DNA of 64,000 nt from Polynucleobacter sp. UK-Gri1-W3 (lineage in GTDB: Bacteria; Pseudomonadota; Gammaproteobacteria; Burkholderiales; Burkholderiaceae), in contig NZ_JACVQA010000001.1 in NCBI RefSeq assembly GCF_018881595.1, forward strand, positions 309,625-373,624, read 5' to 3'. The translations under genes and the position numbers were made by a program. The first letter of the stretch is position 1. Each line of letters begins with the position of its first letter. Below are positions 49,395 through 60,878 of this stretch, piece after piece. Below the pieces are notes generated by a model. That model made no database searches. It saw only the letters and a program-made list of their open reading frames with translations, and was not told the origin of the DNA.

Positions 49395-51062
49395 TTACTT
49401 GGCGGGCTTTTTTCCAAACATCTGATTAATCTGCCACTGTTGCGCAATAGACAGAAGGTTATTAGTAACCCAATATAAAACCAAGCCAGCAGGAAAGAAA
49501 AAGAACATGATTGAAAAGACAATCGGCATGTACATCATTACTTTTGCCTGAATTGGATCTGGAGGCGTTGGGTTTAGTTTAGTTTGTACAAACATTGAGA
49601 CGGCCATAATGACTGGCAGAATATAGTACGGATCAGGGACTGAGAGGTCATGAATCCACAAAATCCATGGTGCACCACGCATCTCAACCGATGACAACAA
49701 AACCCAATATAGCGAAATAAACACCGGAATCTGAATCACAACCGGTAAGCACCCACCCAACGGGTTTATCTTTTCTTTGCGATACATCTCCATCATGGCT
49801 TGATTGAGCTTTTGTGGTTCGCCCTTGTACTGCTCCTTCATGGCTGCCAAGCGTGGCTGCACTTCCTTCATGCGAGCCATTGATTTGTAGCTAGCAGCGG
49901 ATAGGGGGAAGAAAACCAATTTGATTAAGATGGTCAACAAAATAATAGACCAACCCCAGTTGCCAGCAATATTGTGAATGTGCTCTAGTAACCAAAAAAT
50001 AGGTTTGGCAAGAATAGTTAAATAGCCATAGTCTTTAAGCAGCTCAAGTCCAGGGGCTATGGTTTCCAACATGCGCTCTTCTTGTGGGCCAACAAATAAC
50101 TGCGCATTGGCAATTAATGTAGTTCCCGTTGGAATTGAGCCTAACTGTGTCTGCATTCCAACTCGGTACAAATCACTATCGATTCTTCCTGAGTAGATGT
50201 CTCGCGGTAATTTGTCATCCGGAATCCATGCACTAGCGAAGTAGTGTTGAACCATAGCAATCCAGCCAGGCTGTCCAGCCGATATCTGTGCGGGTGCAGT
50301 AAATTTATTTTTCTCTATATCTGTAAATGGGATCTTTTTAAACTTATCCCCATCGGTATAAATTGCTGGACCAGTAAAAGTGCTTGCAGAAAAAGCGCCT
50401 CCAAAAGGTCCAATTTTTTGCTCCTGGGAGCCATCTCGCACAATCTCTGTATACAAACTCAGTGGGGCGCCATTTGCCGCCACCTGTGTAACCCGATGTC
50501 CAACATAAACATCGTAACTTTGGGGATTAAGGAGAAATGTTTTTTCTAATTTCACACCGTTGCGCTCGGCGGAAAGAACCAAAAACGGCCTACCAGATCC
50601 ATCTTTACCTGAGCGATCAAGCTTAAATGTGCTGGTATGGTTTGGCAAATCCGCATTGCCAACAGCCACCAAACCTGAACGAGCTACATAGGTGTGGGTG
50701 GGTGTGTGTTGAAAAATTTCTACAGGTTTTTGATCTGCGGTTAGTTCTTTTAATAATTTCGCACCAACAACGTTTGCGCCCGCAGAGCTGATCTCCAATG
50801 AAAGAAGGTCGTTTGACAAAACAAATTTTTCAGCACTCTCATTTGTTATTGCTTTAGAGTTGGGCGCCTGAGCAATGGGTGTGCCTGCTATTGCCGCAGG
50901 GGTGTCAACCTTAGGTGGGGTCGCTTTATCGTTTGATGAAGCAACAACGGCTGGAGCCCCACCAAACAAGGATGGCTTGCCCTCATGAACCTGCCAATTG
51001 TTGTAGAGCATGAGACCCGACATCGAGAATACTGCCCAAAGAATTGTTTTTTTAAAGTCCAT
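49395..51062 (-). CDS. yidC: Membrane protein insertase YidC
   Basis: A 555-residue inner-membrane insertase of the Gram-negative type: an N-terminal signal anchor (LWAVFSMSGLMLYNNW), a large periplasmic beta-domain (about 55-345) and five conserved C-terminal transmembrane segments (from GNWGWSIILLTILIKLVFFPLS to VLYWVTNNLLSIAQQW). The cytoplasmic hairpin with MKEVQPRLAAMKEQY and the PVVIQIPVFISLYWVL segment are present. It inserts membrane proteins with SecYEG or alone. It is 6 bp after yidD. Confidence 0.96.
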   Translation of the reverse strand: MDFKKTILWAVFSMSGLMLYNNWQVHEGKPSLFGGAPAVVASSNDKATPPKVDTPAAIAGTPIAQAPNSKAITNESAEKFVLSNDLLSLEISSAGANVVGAKLLKELTADQKPVEIFQHTPTHTYVARSGLVAVGNADLPNHTSTFKLDRSGKDGSGRPFLVLSAERNGVKLEKTFLLNPQSYDVYVGHRVTQVAANGAPLSLYTEIVRDGSQEQKIGPFGGAFSASTFTGPAIYTDGDKFKKIPFTDIEKNKFTAPAQISAGQPGWIAMVQHYFASAWIPDDKLPRDIYSGRIDSDLYRVGMQTQLGSIPTGTTLIANAQLFVGPQEERMLETIAPGLELLKDYGYLTILAKPIFWLLEHIHNIAGNWGWSIILLTILIKLVFFPLSAASYKSMARMKEVQPRLAAMKEQYKGEPQKLNQAMMEMYRKEKINPLGGCLPVVIQIPVFISLYWVLLSSVEMRGAPWILWIHDLSVPDPYYILPVIMAVSMFVQTKLNPTPPDPIQAKVMMYMPIVFSIMFFFFPAGLVLYWVTNNLLSIAQQWQINQMFGKKPAK

Positions 51063-51068
51063 TTACAT

Positions 51069-51311
51069 TCACTTAAGTTGGTGTTTTGTATCTTTTACAG
51101 CAGGATCATAACCGCCGTGTGACCATGGGTTACAGCGCAAAATGCGCCACACCATCAGCCTAAAGCTTTTAATGAATCCGTAGTGACTAAAGCAGTCACA
51201 GGCATATTGCGAACAACTGGGTACGTATTTGCAGTGCATCCCCAAATAAGGGCTTAAGGCTAGTTGATATATCTTTACCAGCCTTATTGCCGCATTATTT
51301 AAGGCGCGCAC
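51069..51311 (-). CDS. yidD: Membrane protein insertion efficiency factor YidD
   Basis: An 80-residue protein with the YidD pattern: IRLVKIYQLALSPYLGMHCKYVPSCSQYACDCFSHYGFIKSFRLMVWRILRCNPWSHGGYDPAV, read in parts, with its four conserved Cys. It is a peripheral membrane helper of YidC. It follows rnpA by 1 bp. The start is set by the coupling. Confidence 0.94.
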   Translation of the reverse strand: MRALNNAAIRLVKIYQLALSPYLGMHCKYVPSCSQYACDCFSHYGFIKSFRLMVWRILRCNPWSHGGYDPAVKDTKHQLK

Positions 51312-51312
51312 C

Positions 51313-51630
51313 TTAAATTAGCTCCGAAATTTGAGAGCGCAAAATTTCTTTTTCTTTTTTTCTGAGTCTGCCTCGAGTCTCACGGCCAATTGGTTTTTTA
51401 AGCTTAACCACAACATCTTTACTTAATGTGTTGGCTTGAGCCGTCCAAACCAACTCACGGATCATCCGCTTTAGTCGATTTCGATCAACCGCTCTTTTGG
51501 CTAACTTCTTTGCTACTGCAACACCCAGGTCAGGCTTAACGCCCTCTTGCGTGGAGGCAACATACATACCCCAATACAAACTTGTCTTGGGGCGTGCTTT
51601 TAGTAATTCAGAAATCCTTGCGCTATTCAA
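51313..51630 (-). CDS. rnpA: Ribonuclease P protein component
   Basis: A 105-residue basic protein with the RnpA core: LGVAVAKKLAKRAVDRNRLKRMIREL, which includes the RNR box that binds the P RNA. The start is taken as TTG at 51630, 8 bp after the rpmH stop; the usual N-terminal FxRxxRL motif is poorly kept (ARISELLKARPKTSLYWG). It is the protein cofactor for tRNA 5' end maturation. Confidence 0.92.
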   Translation of the reverse strand: MNSARISELLKARPKTSLYWGMYVASTQEGVKPDLGVAVAKKLAKRAVDRNRLKRMIRELVWTAQANTLSKDVVVKLKKPIGRETRGRLRKKEKEILRSQISELI

Positions 51631-51638
51631 TGGCTAAA

Positions 51639-51773
51639 TTAAACAGCCAAACGCTTGCGGCCTTTTGCGCGACGTGCATTTAAAACTGCGCGTCCACTCT
51701 TGGTTTTCATACGAATACGGAAACCGTGTGTGCGTTTACGACGGGTTACTGAGGGTTGGTAAGTTCTTTTCAT
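51639..51773 (-). CDS. rpmH: 50S ribosomal protein L34
   Basis: A 44-residue basic protein reading [18 protein letters not shown], then [20 protein letters not shown] and RKRLAV. It matches L34 from end to end. It heads the rpmH-rnpA-yidD-yidC-mnmE run, divergent from dnaA. It is shorter than most genes called here but unambiguous. Confidence 0.97.
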
Positions 51774-51909
51774 GTTCGATCCCTGGAAAACCAAGTATTT
51801 TCCTTGTTGCAGAGCAAAAGGTCAATCCATCTTGATGAATATGTAGGTGTTTTTCTCTATTTTTTGTTGATTTTCTCTTAAATCGTTAATTTAAATAGAG
51901 TTTTTTACA

Positions 51910-51960
51910 TTATTCACAACTTATCCACAGCTTTTCCACGTTTTTGTTGCTTGTGGATAA
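51910..51960. promoter_or_regulatory. DnaA boxes in rpmH-dnaA intergenic region
   Basis: TTATCCACA (51921-51929, consensus R box), TTTTCCACG (51932-51940) and TGTGGATAA (51952-51960), with a weaker TATTCACAA at 51910. They are likely dnaA autoregulation sites and may form a second part of the origin. Confidence 0.8.
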
Positions 51961-51995
51961 CTTTGGAGCATCGCTACAATGGATCCTCCAAAAAT

Positions 51996-53423
51996 ATGAG
52001 CAACTTACACAATCCCCCCGCCTTGAATTCAATTAGCCCACTGGGGTTTTGGGATGATGCCATCGGCATTCTATCCCGCGAACTGTCACCCCAACAGTTT
52101 AAAACATGGATTCAGCCCCTTACGCTATTGTCTTTTATTGAAAGTGATGACTTACTAACAATAGGGGCCCCCAATCGCTTTAAGTTAGATTGGACCAAAA
52201 AAACGTTTGCTGATCGTTTCCAAGAGTTGGCCTCCCAGTACTTTGGACGCCCCATTAATGTCGGTTTTACTCTGGCTGTTGAGGGTGGGGCTACGAGCCC
52301 AACACCTCCCGCAGATGTGGTTGAGCCTCTACAAAAAATGGTTTCGGTCGAGTCTGTAGAGCCCAACATCTCGGTTGAAGAAAACGCCTTTGAGATTGAA
52401 GACCACTCCAAACTCAACCCAAACCTTACTTTTGATACCTTTGTAACTGGTAAAGCCAACCAATTAGCTAGGGCGGCATCGATTCAGGTGGCGCACAACC
52501 CCGGCACATCCTATAACCCCATGTTTTTGTATGGGGGTGTTGGATTAGGCAAAACACATTTGATTCACGCCATTGGCAATCACCTCTTAAAAGAAAAGCC
52601 AAACGCCCGAATTCGCTATATTCATGCCGAACAATATGTTTCTGACGTAGTTAGGGCATATCAACAAAAGGCTTTTGACCGCTTTAAGCGCTACTACCAC
52701 TCACTAGATTTGTTATTAATTGACGATATTCAGTTCTTTAGCGGCAAATCTAGAACTCAAGAAGAGTTTTTCTACGCCTTTGAGGCGCTACTAAGCAACA
52801 AAGCCCAGGTCATCATCACTAGCGATACCTATCCTAAAGAGATGGCGGGAATTGATGATCGTCTCATTTCACGCTTTGACTCCGGATTAACTGTTGCAAT
52901 TGAGCCGCCTGAGCTGGAGATGCGTGTGGCTATTTTGATGAAAAAAGCTATTAGTGAGGGGATCCCCATGAGCGAGGATGTCGCATTCTTTGTGGCCAAG
53001 CACCTGCGTTCAAACGTTCGCGAGCTAGAGGGGGCCTTGAGAAAGATTTTGGCTTTTGTGCGTTTTCATGGTCGTGAGGTAACGATTGATGTTGCCAGGA
53101 CAGCCCTAAAAGATTTGCTATCTATACAAAATCGGCAGATTTCGGTAGATAACATTCAAAAAGCGGTTGCTGATTTTTACAGCATCAAGGTGGCAGATAT
53201 GTACTCTAAAAAGCGTCCAGCAAACATTGCCAGGCCACGCCAGATCGCCATGTTTATGGCCAAGGAGCTCACACAAAAGAGCCTTCCTGAGATCGGTGAG
53301 TTGTTTGGCGGAAGAGACCACACAACGGTTTTACATGCTGTTCGTAAGATTGCGGATGAGCGAGCTCACGATGGACAACTGAATCATGAAATTCACGTGA
53401 TCGAGCAAACCTTAAAAGCGTAA
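51996..53423 (+). CDS. dnaA: Chromosomal replication initiator DnaA
   Basis: The start at 51996 ([11 protein letters not shown]) is preferred; the frame is open from 51951, but that stretch contains a DnaA box and has no ATG. The 475-residue protein has domain I (about 15-85; [25 protein letters not shown]), an acidic linker, the AAA+ domain III with Walker [10 protein letters not shown] and Walker [11 protein letters not shown], and domain IV ending in [17 protein letters not shown], the DnaA-box reading motif. It melts oriC and loads the helicase. Confidence 0.97.
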   Translation: MSNLHNPPALNSISPLGFWDDAIGILSRELSPQQFKTWIQPLTLLSFIESDDLLTIGAPNRFKLDWTKKTFADRFQELASQYFGRPINVGFTLAVEGGATSPTPPADVVEPLQKMVSVESVEPNISVEENAFEIEDHSKLNPNLTFDTFVTGKANQLARAASIQVAHNPGTSYNPMFLYGGVGLGKTHLIHAIGNHLLKEKPNARIRYIHAEQYVSDVVRAYQQKAFDRFKRYYHSLDLLLIDDIQFFSGKSRTQEEFFYAFEALLSNKAQVIITSDTYPKEMAGIDDRLISRFDSGLTVAIEPPELEMRVAILMKKAISEGIPMSEDVAFFVAKHLRSNVRELEGALRKILAFVRFHGREVTIDVARTALKDLLSIQNRQISVDNIQKAVADFYSIKVADMYSKKRPANIARPRQIAMFMAKELTQKSLPEIGELFGGRDHTTVLHAVRKIADERAHDGQLNHEIHVIEQTLKA

Positions 53424-53431
53424 ATTTTGCC

Positions 53432-53663
53432 TGTGGATAAGCTTGTGGACAACCCTAGGGATAAGTTTGGGGATTAGATGTGGATAAATTGTGGAAAGAC
53501 TCGGCTTCATGCAAAAATAGGGTGTTGATGAAAAGTTATCCCCTTTTTATGCAGCGCTTATACAAAAGTTTTCCACAGGTTTTTTAGTCTTCAATGCGTT
53601 GTTTTATAAGGGGTTTTTGACTTATCCACGGAATTTCAGACCCTTATTACTATTACTACTAAG
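53432..53663. other. Replication origin oriC (dnaA-dnaN intergenic)
   Basis: DnaA boxes: TGTGGATAA 53432 and 53479, TGTGGACAA 53444, TGTGGAAAG 53490, TTATCCCCT 53536, TTTTCCACA 53569, TTATCCACG 53622. The last is followed 13 bp later by TTATTACTATTACTACTAAG (53644-53663), a run of TTA/CTA triplets of the DnaA-trio type, then AT-rich sequence. Box, spacer, trios, unwinding region: the basal unwinding order known from Bacillus subtilis. Confidence 0.85.
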
Positions 53664-53686
53664 ATATATACAAGGATTTAAAAGCA

Positions 53687-54802
53687 ATGCAACTCGTTAA
53701 CACTTCTCGCGATAGCCTACTAAAACCGCTTCAGGTTGTAAGTGGAATTGTTGAACGTAGACATACACTGCCAATTTTGGCAAACCTACTATTTAAAAAA
53801 GTTGGAGAGAAGGTTTCATTCATCTCCACTGATATTGAAATTCAAATAACAACCAATGCCAATTTTGGTGTAGGTACCGAAGATGTCACAACTACTGTTG
53901 CTGCAAGAAAATTATTAGATATCTTGCGTGCTTTACCAGAGGGTCCAGTATCTTTAAATCTTAAAGATAACAAGATGGTTGTTCAAAGCGGTAAGAGCCG
54001 CTTCTCTTTGCAAACATTGTCGGCGACTGAGTTTCCCGTGATGCAGAGTGTTGGCGAGGTTACTGCTGCCTGGAAGATGTCACAAAAAAGTTTCCGTCAA
54101 TTAATTAGCCAAGTACATTTTTCAATGGCTCAGCAAGATATCCGTTATTACTTAAACGGCATGCTGTTGGTGATTGAAGGTAAAGAGGTAGTTGCTGTAG
54201 CAACTGATGGTCATCGCCTTGCTTACTCACAAGTTGAGTTGGCTGAAGCGCCGTCTGGCGCTGGCCAAAAACAAGAAATTATTATTCCTCGCAAAACGAT
54301 TCTGGAGTGTCAACATTTACTCGAAGACTCTGAGGAGCCTTTAGAGATTAGTTTGACTGCAAATCAAGTGAAATTTACATTTGGTGATATCGAATTAATC
54401 TCAAAATTAGTAGAAGGTAAATTTCCAGACTTCCAACGGGTAATTCCTAAAGGGCAAAAAAATTCGCTAGTGGTTGGGCGCGACGCGCTGCAATCTGCAC
54501 TTCAACGTGCTGCCATTTTGACGACAGACAAATTTAAGGGCGTACGTTTTTCTTTATCTCCTAATCGCATCACAATTCAATCAACCAATGCTGAGCAAGA
54601 AGAGGCACAGGAAGAGATTGAAACTGAATATGCGGGTGACTCTGTAGAGATTGGATTTAACGTTAGTTATTTATTAGATGTTTTATCAAATCTTAAGAAT
54701 GAAAAAATTCAAATTAGTTTGGGTGATGCAAATAGCAGTGCTGTAATTACTCTGCCTGGCTCAGAGAGCTTTAAGTATGTTGTGATGCCAATGCGTATTT
54801 AA
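53687..54802 (+). CDS. dnaN: DNA polymerase III beta clamp
   Basis: A 371-residue protein made of three clamp domains (about 1-125, 130-250, 255-371). N-terminal MQLVNTSRDSLLKPLQVVSGIVERRHTLPILANLLF and C-terminal SFKYVVMPMRI (ending in the hydrophobic-Arg-hydrophobic motif) are typical. It forms the dimeric ring that tethers polymerase. It is placed directly after the origin. Confidence 0.97.
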   Translation: MQLVNTSRDSLLKPLQVVSGIVERRHTLPILANLLFKKVGEKVSFISTDIEIQITTNANFGVGTEDVTTTVAARKLLDILRALPEGPVSLNLKDNKMVVQSGKSRFSLQTLSATEFPVMQSVGEVTAAWKMSQKSFRQLISQVHFSMAQQDIRYYLNGMLLVIEGKEVVAVATDGHRLAYSQVELAEAPSGAGQKQEIIIPRKTILECQHLLEDSEEPLEISLTANQVKFTFGDIELISKLVEGKFPDFQRVIPKGQKNSLVVGRDALQSALQRAAILTTDKFKGVRFSLSPNRITIQSTNAEQEEAQEEIETEYAGDSVEIGFNVSYLLDVLSNLKNEKIQISLGDANSSAVITLPGSESFKYVVMPMRI

Positions 54803-54807
54803 CTTAG

Positions 54808-57312
<2,505 letters not shown>

Positions 57313-57315
57313 TTT

Positions 57316-57810
57316 ATGGCCTCCAAAAAATTGAAACCCCCCAAGGTTGACCGATCCTCTATTGTTGTAAAGACATCGCCCATTCATGGGAAGGGTGTTT
57401 TTGTTGCCAAGCCCATCAAAAAAGGCCAAGCAATTATTGAATACAAAGGCGAGCGCATTAGTTGGAAGCTAGCTGAGAAGCGCCATCCACACGATCCTAA
57501 AGACCCTAATCACACCTTCTATTTTTCACTGGAAGATGGTCGCGTAATCGATGCCAAATACGGTGGCAATGCCGCGCGCTGGATTAACCATTCTTGTAAG
57601 CCAAGTTGCGAAACTCGCGAAGACAGCTTTGATGAAGAGCCAAGAGTCTTTGTCTACGCAAAGCGTGCTCTCAAGGTCGGAGAAGAATTGTTCTATGACT
57701 ACTCGCTCGACATTGAGGGGAAAGTTACGAAGCAAATGAAAAAAGATTACGAATGTCGTTGTGGTGCAAAAAAATGTCGTAGCACCATGCTTGCAACCAA
57801 AGATAAGTAA
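57316..57810 (+). CDS. SET-domain protein-lysine methyltransferase
   Basis: A 164-residue protein consisting mostly of one SET domain. SPIHGKGVFVAKPIKKGQAIIEYKGE is the first SAM-binding strand (GKG), NAARWINHSCKPSCE holds the NHSC motif, and GEELFYDYSL holds the catalytic Tyr. A post-SET-like Cys cluster (YECRCGAKKCR) may bind zinc. It should methylate a lysine in a bacterial protein; its target is unknown. It starts 3 bp after gyrB, so it is probably co-transcribed, which is a recurring arrangement in relatives as far as I recall. Confidence 0.87.
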   Translation: MASKKLKPPKVDRSSIVVKTSPIHGKGVFVAKPIKKGQAIIEYKGERISWKLAEKRHPHDPKDPNHTFYFSLEDGRVIDAKYGGNAARWINHSCKPSCETREDSFDEEPRVFVYAKRALKVGEELFYDYSLDIEGKVTKQMKKDYECRCGAKKCRSTMLATKDK

Positions 57811-57821
57811 AAACAATTTTC

Positions 57822-58038
57822 ATGTTGTTTGTAACAATTCAAGAGTTAGAGGCCGCCATCAACTACTGGCGAAGCCAGTCCCCATCAGAGGGTGACGAGT
57901 TGCGCCCTTTGCCCAGAAGCCTCCGCGCTAGCTAAGCCATATGCGCTGATGATCGTCCAGGGGGCCCAGAGGGTTCCAGTAGATGTTCTGGACGAGTTGG
58001 CGCGCTCGGCAATTCAAAAGTTCCAAAAAATCCCCTAA
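57822..58038 (+). pseudogene. DUF3717-like gene with a frameshift
   Basis: Frame one reads MLFVTIQELEAAINYWRSQS, then PSEGDELRPLPRS and soon stops. Shifted by one base it continues CPEASALAKPYALMIVQGAQ, then RVPVDVLDELARSAIQ to a stop at 58036. The two halves together match the compact DUF3717 family, about 70 residues long. The break lies at a CCCTTTGCCC run near 57902-57911, consistent with one extra C. It is either a recent pseudogene or a sequencing error. The function of the family is unknown. Confidence 0.78.
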
Positions 58039-58145
58039 CTAATTTTTATTCGCGCACACCTTTGTCGTTTAGGGTTATTGCTATATAAAGCTAGGCTATC
58101 TTGGGGTATTCTCATATTCTTGCTCCCAGGTAGGGGGTAGAGGGC

Positions 58146-58913
58146 ATGAGATTGCAAGAAACAATATTAAAAACAATAGGACTGGGGAAATCTTTTAAGG
58201 GATTTTCTGCGGTTACTGACGTAAATCTGGATGTTGCGCGGGGAACCATCCACGCGTTAATCGGACCCAATGGCGCCGGTAAGACTACCTGCTTTAATTT
58301 ACTAACTAAGTTTTTGGAGCCAAGTAGTGGCCAAATCTTATTTAACGGTTTTGATATCACCAATGAGGCCCCTGCACAAATCGCACGCCGGGGCATTATT
58401 CGCTCTTTTCAGATTTCAGCGGTTTTTCCACACTTAACTGTGATCGAAAATGTTCGTGTTGCACTCCAACGTGGATTGGGTACGGAATTTCATTTTTGGA
58501 AGTCCGGAGACTCCTTAAATGTCTTGAATGAGCGCGCCCTAGAGCTTCTTCATGAGGTTGGATTAGAAGACTTTGCTCATGAAGAGACCTTAAATTTGGC
58601 TTATGGCCGAAAAAGGGCCCTTGAAATTGCAACGACCTTGGCTATGGAGCCCGAGCTGATGCTTTTGGATGAGCCCACACAAGGTATGGGGCATGAGGAT
58701 GTGGAGCGCGTAACTGAGTTAATTGATCGAGTGGCTAAAGGCCGCACTATTTTGATGGTTGAGCACAACATGAAGGTGGTTTCTTCGATTGCTGATCGTA
58801 TTACAGTTTTGCAGCGAGGCTCAGTCCTGGCTGAGGGCTCTTATCACGAGGTCTCCAACAATCCATTGGTTGTTGAGGCTTATATGGGAAGTCATGGGGG
58901 AGACATCCTATGA
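58146..58913 (+). CDS. livG: ABC transporter ATPase LivG-like
   Basis: A 255-residue ATPase of the branched-chain amino-acid type. Walker A is GPNGAGKTT (about 35-43); the signature is LNLAYGRKRALEIATTLA (unusual YGRKR in place of SGGQ, typical of some LivG-like subunits); Walker B is LMLLDEPTQGM. It opens a five-gene operon livG-F-K-H-M with 4-bp overlap to the next gene. Substrate may be amino acids, urea or short amides. Confidence 0.92.
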   Translation: MRLQETILKTIGLGKSFKGFSAVTDVNLDVARGTIHALIGPNGAGKTTCFNLLTKFLEPSSGQILFNGFDITNEAPAQIARRGIIRSFQISAVFPHLTVIENVRVALQRGLGTEFHFWKSGDSLNVLNERALELLHEVGLEDFAHEETLNLAYGRKRALEIATTLAMEPELMLLDEPTQGMGHEDVERVTELIDRVAKGRTILMVEHNMKVVSSIADRITVLQRGSVLAEGSYHEVSNNPLVVEAYMGSHGGDIL

Positions 58914-59614
58914 GCACCATGGCGCTAGAGGTTAAAAACTTAGAGTCTTGGTACGGCGAGTCCCACATTTTGCACGGCGTTAATTTTGCCGTACGCGATG
59001 GCGAAGTGGTTACTTTGCTTGGTAGAAATGGGGCTGGCCGAAGCACCATCCTGAAAACAATTCTAGGACTAACCAGCAAAAGAGCTGGTTCGGTTGAGGT
59101 TTATGGAACACAAACCATCGCCATGCCGACCTACAAAATTGCGCGCCTCGGGGTTGGTTTTTGTCCAGAAGAGCGCGGAATTTTTGCAAGCTTAAGTGCT
59201 GAAGAAAATTTATTGCTTTTGCCGGAGATTGCTCCTGGCGGCATGGGTTTGGATGAGATTTATGAAATGTTTCCAAACCTTTATGAGAGAAGAAACAGTC
59301 CTGGCACCCGCCTATCAGGTGGCGAGCAGCAAATGTTGGCAATGGCGCGCATCTTAAGAACCGGTGCAAAGCTGTTGCTATTGGATGAGATTACCGAGGG
59401 GTTGGCACCTGTAATTGTGCAAAAGCTTGGCGAAGTGGTAACTAGCTTGCGCAATAAGGGCTTCACTATTGTGTTGGTTGAACAAAACTTCCGCTTTGCT
59501 GCACCTTTGGCAGATCGCCATTATGTGGTTGAGCACGGAAACGTGGTTGAGGTTGTAAATCAGAATGAGCTTGCCGAAAAAGCAACTCTATTAAATGAGT
59601 ATCTTGGTGTTTAG
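58910..59614 (+). CDS. livF: ABC transporter ATPase LivF-like
   Basis: A 234-residue second ATPase. Walker A is GRNGAGRST, with Arg in place of the usual catalytic Lys (GxxGxGK is expected). The signature LSGGEQQMLAMARIL and Walker B LLLLDEITEGLAP (Ile for Pro after Glu) follow. The Lys-to-Arg change is seen in a few LivF-like proteins and could lower ATPase activity. It overlaps livG by 4 bp and precedes the binding-protein gene by 22 bp. Confidence 0.92.
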   Translation: MSTMALEVKNLESWYGESHILHGVNFAVRDGEVVTLLGRNGAGRSTILKTILGLTSKRAGSVEVYGTQTIAMPTYKIARLGVGFCPEERGIFASLSAEENLLLLPEIAPGGMGLDEIYEMFPNLYERRNSPGTRLSGGEQQMLAMARILRTGAKLLLLDEITEGLAPVIVQKLGEVVTSLRNKGFTIVLVEQNFRFAAPLADRHYVVEHGNVVEVVNQNELAEKATLLNEYLGV

Positions 59615-59636
59615 TGCATTTCTATAGGAGACGGTA

Positions 59637-60860
59637 ATGAAGTTAAAGCAAATAACCGCGTGTCTGGTTGCGGCGACCATGTTTGGTTCAAACCCAGTGT
59701 TTGCGCAAAGCGCACCAAAGGTCAGTGGCGACGTAGTGAAGATTGGCGTGTTAACAGATCTTTCTTCTACCTATTCTGACTTGGCTGGCCCTGGTGCAGT
59801 GATTGCAGCGAAGATGGCAATTGCTGATTTTTCTAAAGATGGCACTGTTATTGGCAAGAAGATTGAGCTTGTTAGCGCCGATCACCAAAACAAGGCTGAT
59901 ATCGCGGCAAATAAAGCGCGCGAATGGTACGACAAAGACGGTGTAGACGTTATTGTTGAATTGGTTTCAACCAACGTGGCTTTAGCTGTGATGGAAGTGG
60001 CAGAGCAAAAAAATAAAATTACGCTCGTTTCAGGCGCAGGGTCTTTAACTATTACCAACGAAAAATGCACACCAAACAATGTGCATTGGGCTTATGACAC
60101 CTATGCATTATCAAATGGCACAGGCAAGGCAGTTGTGAAGCAGGGTAAAAAGAATTGGTACTTTATTACCGCTGACTACGCTTTCGGTGCGGCTCTTGAG
60201 AAAGATGCTACAGCTGTTGTGACTGCTAATGGCGGTAAAGTTTTGGGTACCAGCAAGCACCCGTTCCCTAACAGCGATTTTTCTTCCTACTTGCTGAAGG
60301 CACAAGCTAGTGGCGCAGATGTGGTTGCGTTGGCTAATGCCGGTCAAGACACCATTAATACCGTAAAGCAGGCTTCCGAGTTTGGCATCAATAAAAAGCA
60401 AACCGTTGTGCCATTGTTGATGTTTATTTCAGATGTGCACTCTTTGGGCCTCCCTGCTGCACAAGGCATGTACCTCACAGAAGGCTTCTACTGGGACAAA
60501 GATGATAAAACTCGCGCATTTGCTAAGCGCTTTATCTTGCAACACAAGCGCATGCCAACCATGGTGCAGGCAGGCGTTTATTCCTCGGTTTTGGCTTATT
60601 TAAATGCGGTGCAAAAGGCTGGTACCGATGACACGCAGGCTGTGATGAAGGCTCTTAAATCTACCAACATTGATGACGGTCTCTTCAAGGGCAAAATTCG
60701 TGCTGACGGCAAATTTGAGCATGACATGTACTTGCTTGAAGTTAAGAAACCAGCTGACTCCAAGAGTCCTTGGGATTACTACAATGTTCGCGCTGTAATT
60801 CCTGCTGCGGAAGCCACTTTGCCTCTTTCACAATCGAAGTGCAAGTTAGTTAATAAGTAA
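59637..60860 (+). CDS. livK: ABC transporter substrate-binding protein LivK-like
   Basis: A 407-residue periplasmic protein with GGAGACGG before the start and a signal peptide (cleavage near VFA-QS). The type I binding fold begins VVKIGVLTDLSSTYSDLAGPG; VDVIVELVSTNVALAVMEVAEQ and WYFITADYAFGAALEKD follow. Length and pattern match the amide/urea/branched-chain amino-acid receptors. It delivers substrate to the LivHM-like permeases encoded just downstream. Confidence 0.92.
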   Translation: MKLKQITACLVAATMFGSNPVFAQSAPKVSGDVVKIGVLTDLSSTYSDLAGPGAVIAAKMAIADFSKDGTVIGKKIELVSADHQNKADIAANKAREWYDKDGVDVIVELVSTNVALAVMEVAEQKNKITLVSGAGSLTITNEKCTPNNVHWAYDTYALSNGTGKAVVKQGKKNWYFITADYAFGAALEKDATAVVTANGGKVLGTSKHPFPNSDFSSYLLKAQASGADVVALANAGQDTINTVKQASEFGINKKQTVVPLLMFISDVHSLGLPAAQGMYLTEGFYWDKDDKTRAFAKRFILQHKRMPTMVQAGVYSSVLAYLNAVQKAGTDDTQAVMKALKSTNIDDGLFKGKIRADGKFEHDMYLLEVKKPADSKSPWDYYNVRAVIPAAEATLPLSQSKCKLVNK

Positions 60861-60878
60861 GAAACTTAGAAATCAAGA

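Noticed and set aside
51951-51995. A longer DnaA starting upstream at TTG 51951
   Set aside because: The stretch contains a consensus DnaA box and encodes nothing resembling DnaA; ATG 51996 gives the normal N-terminus.
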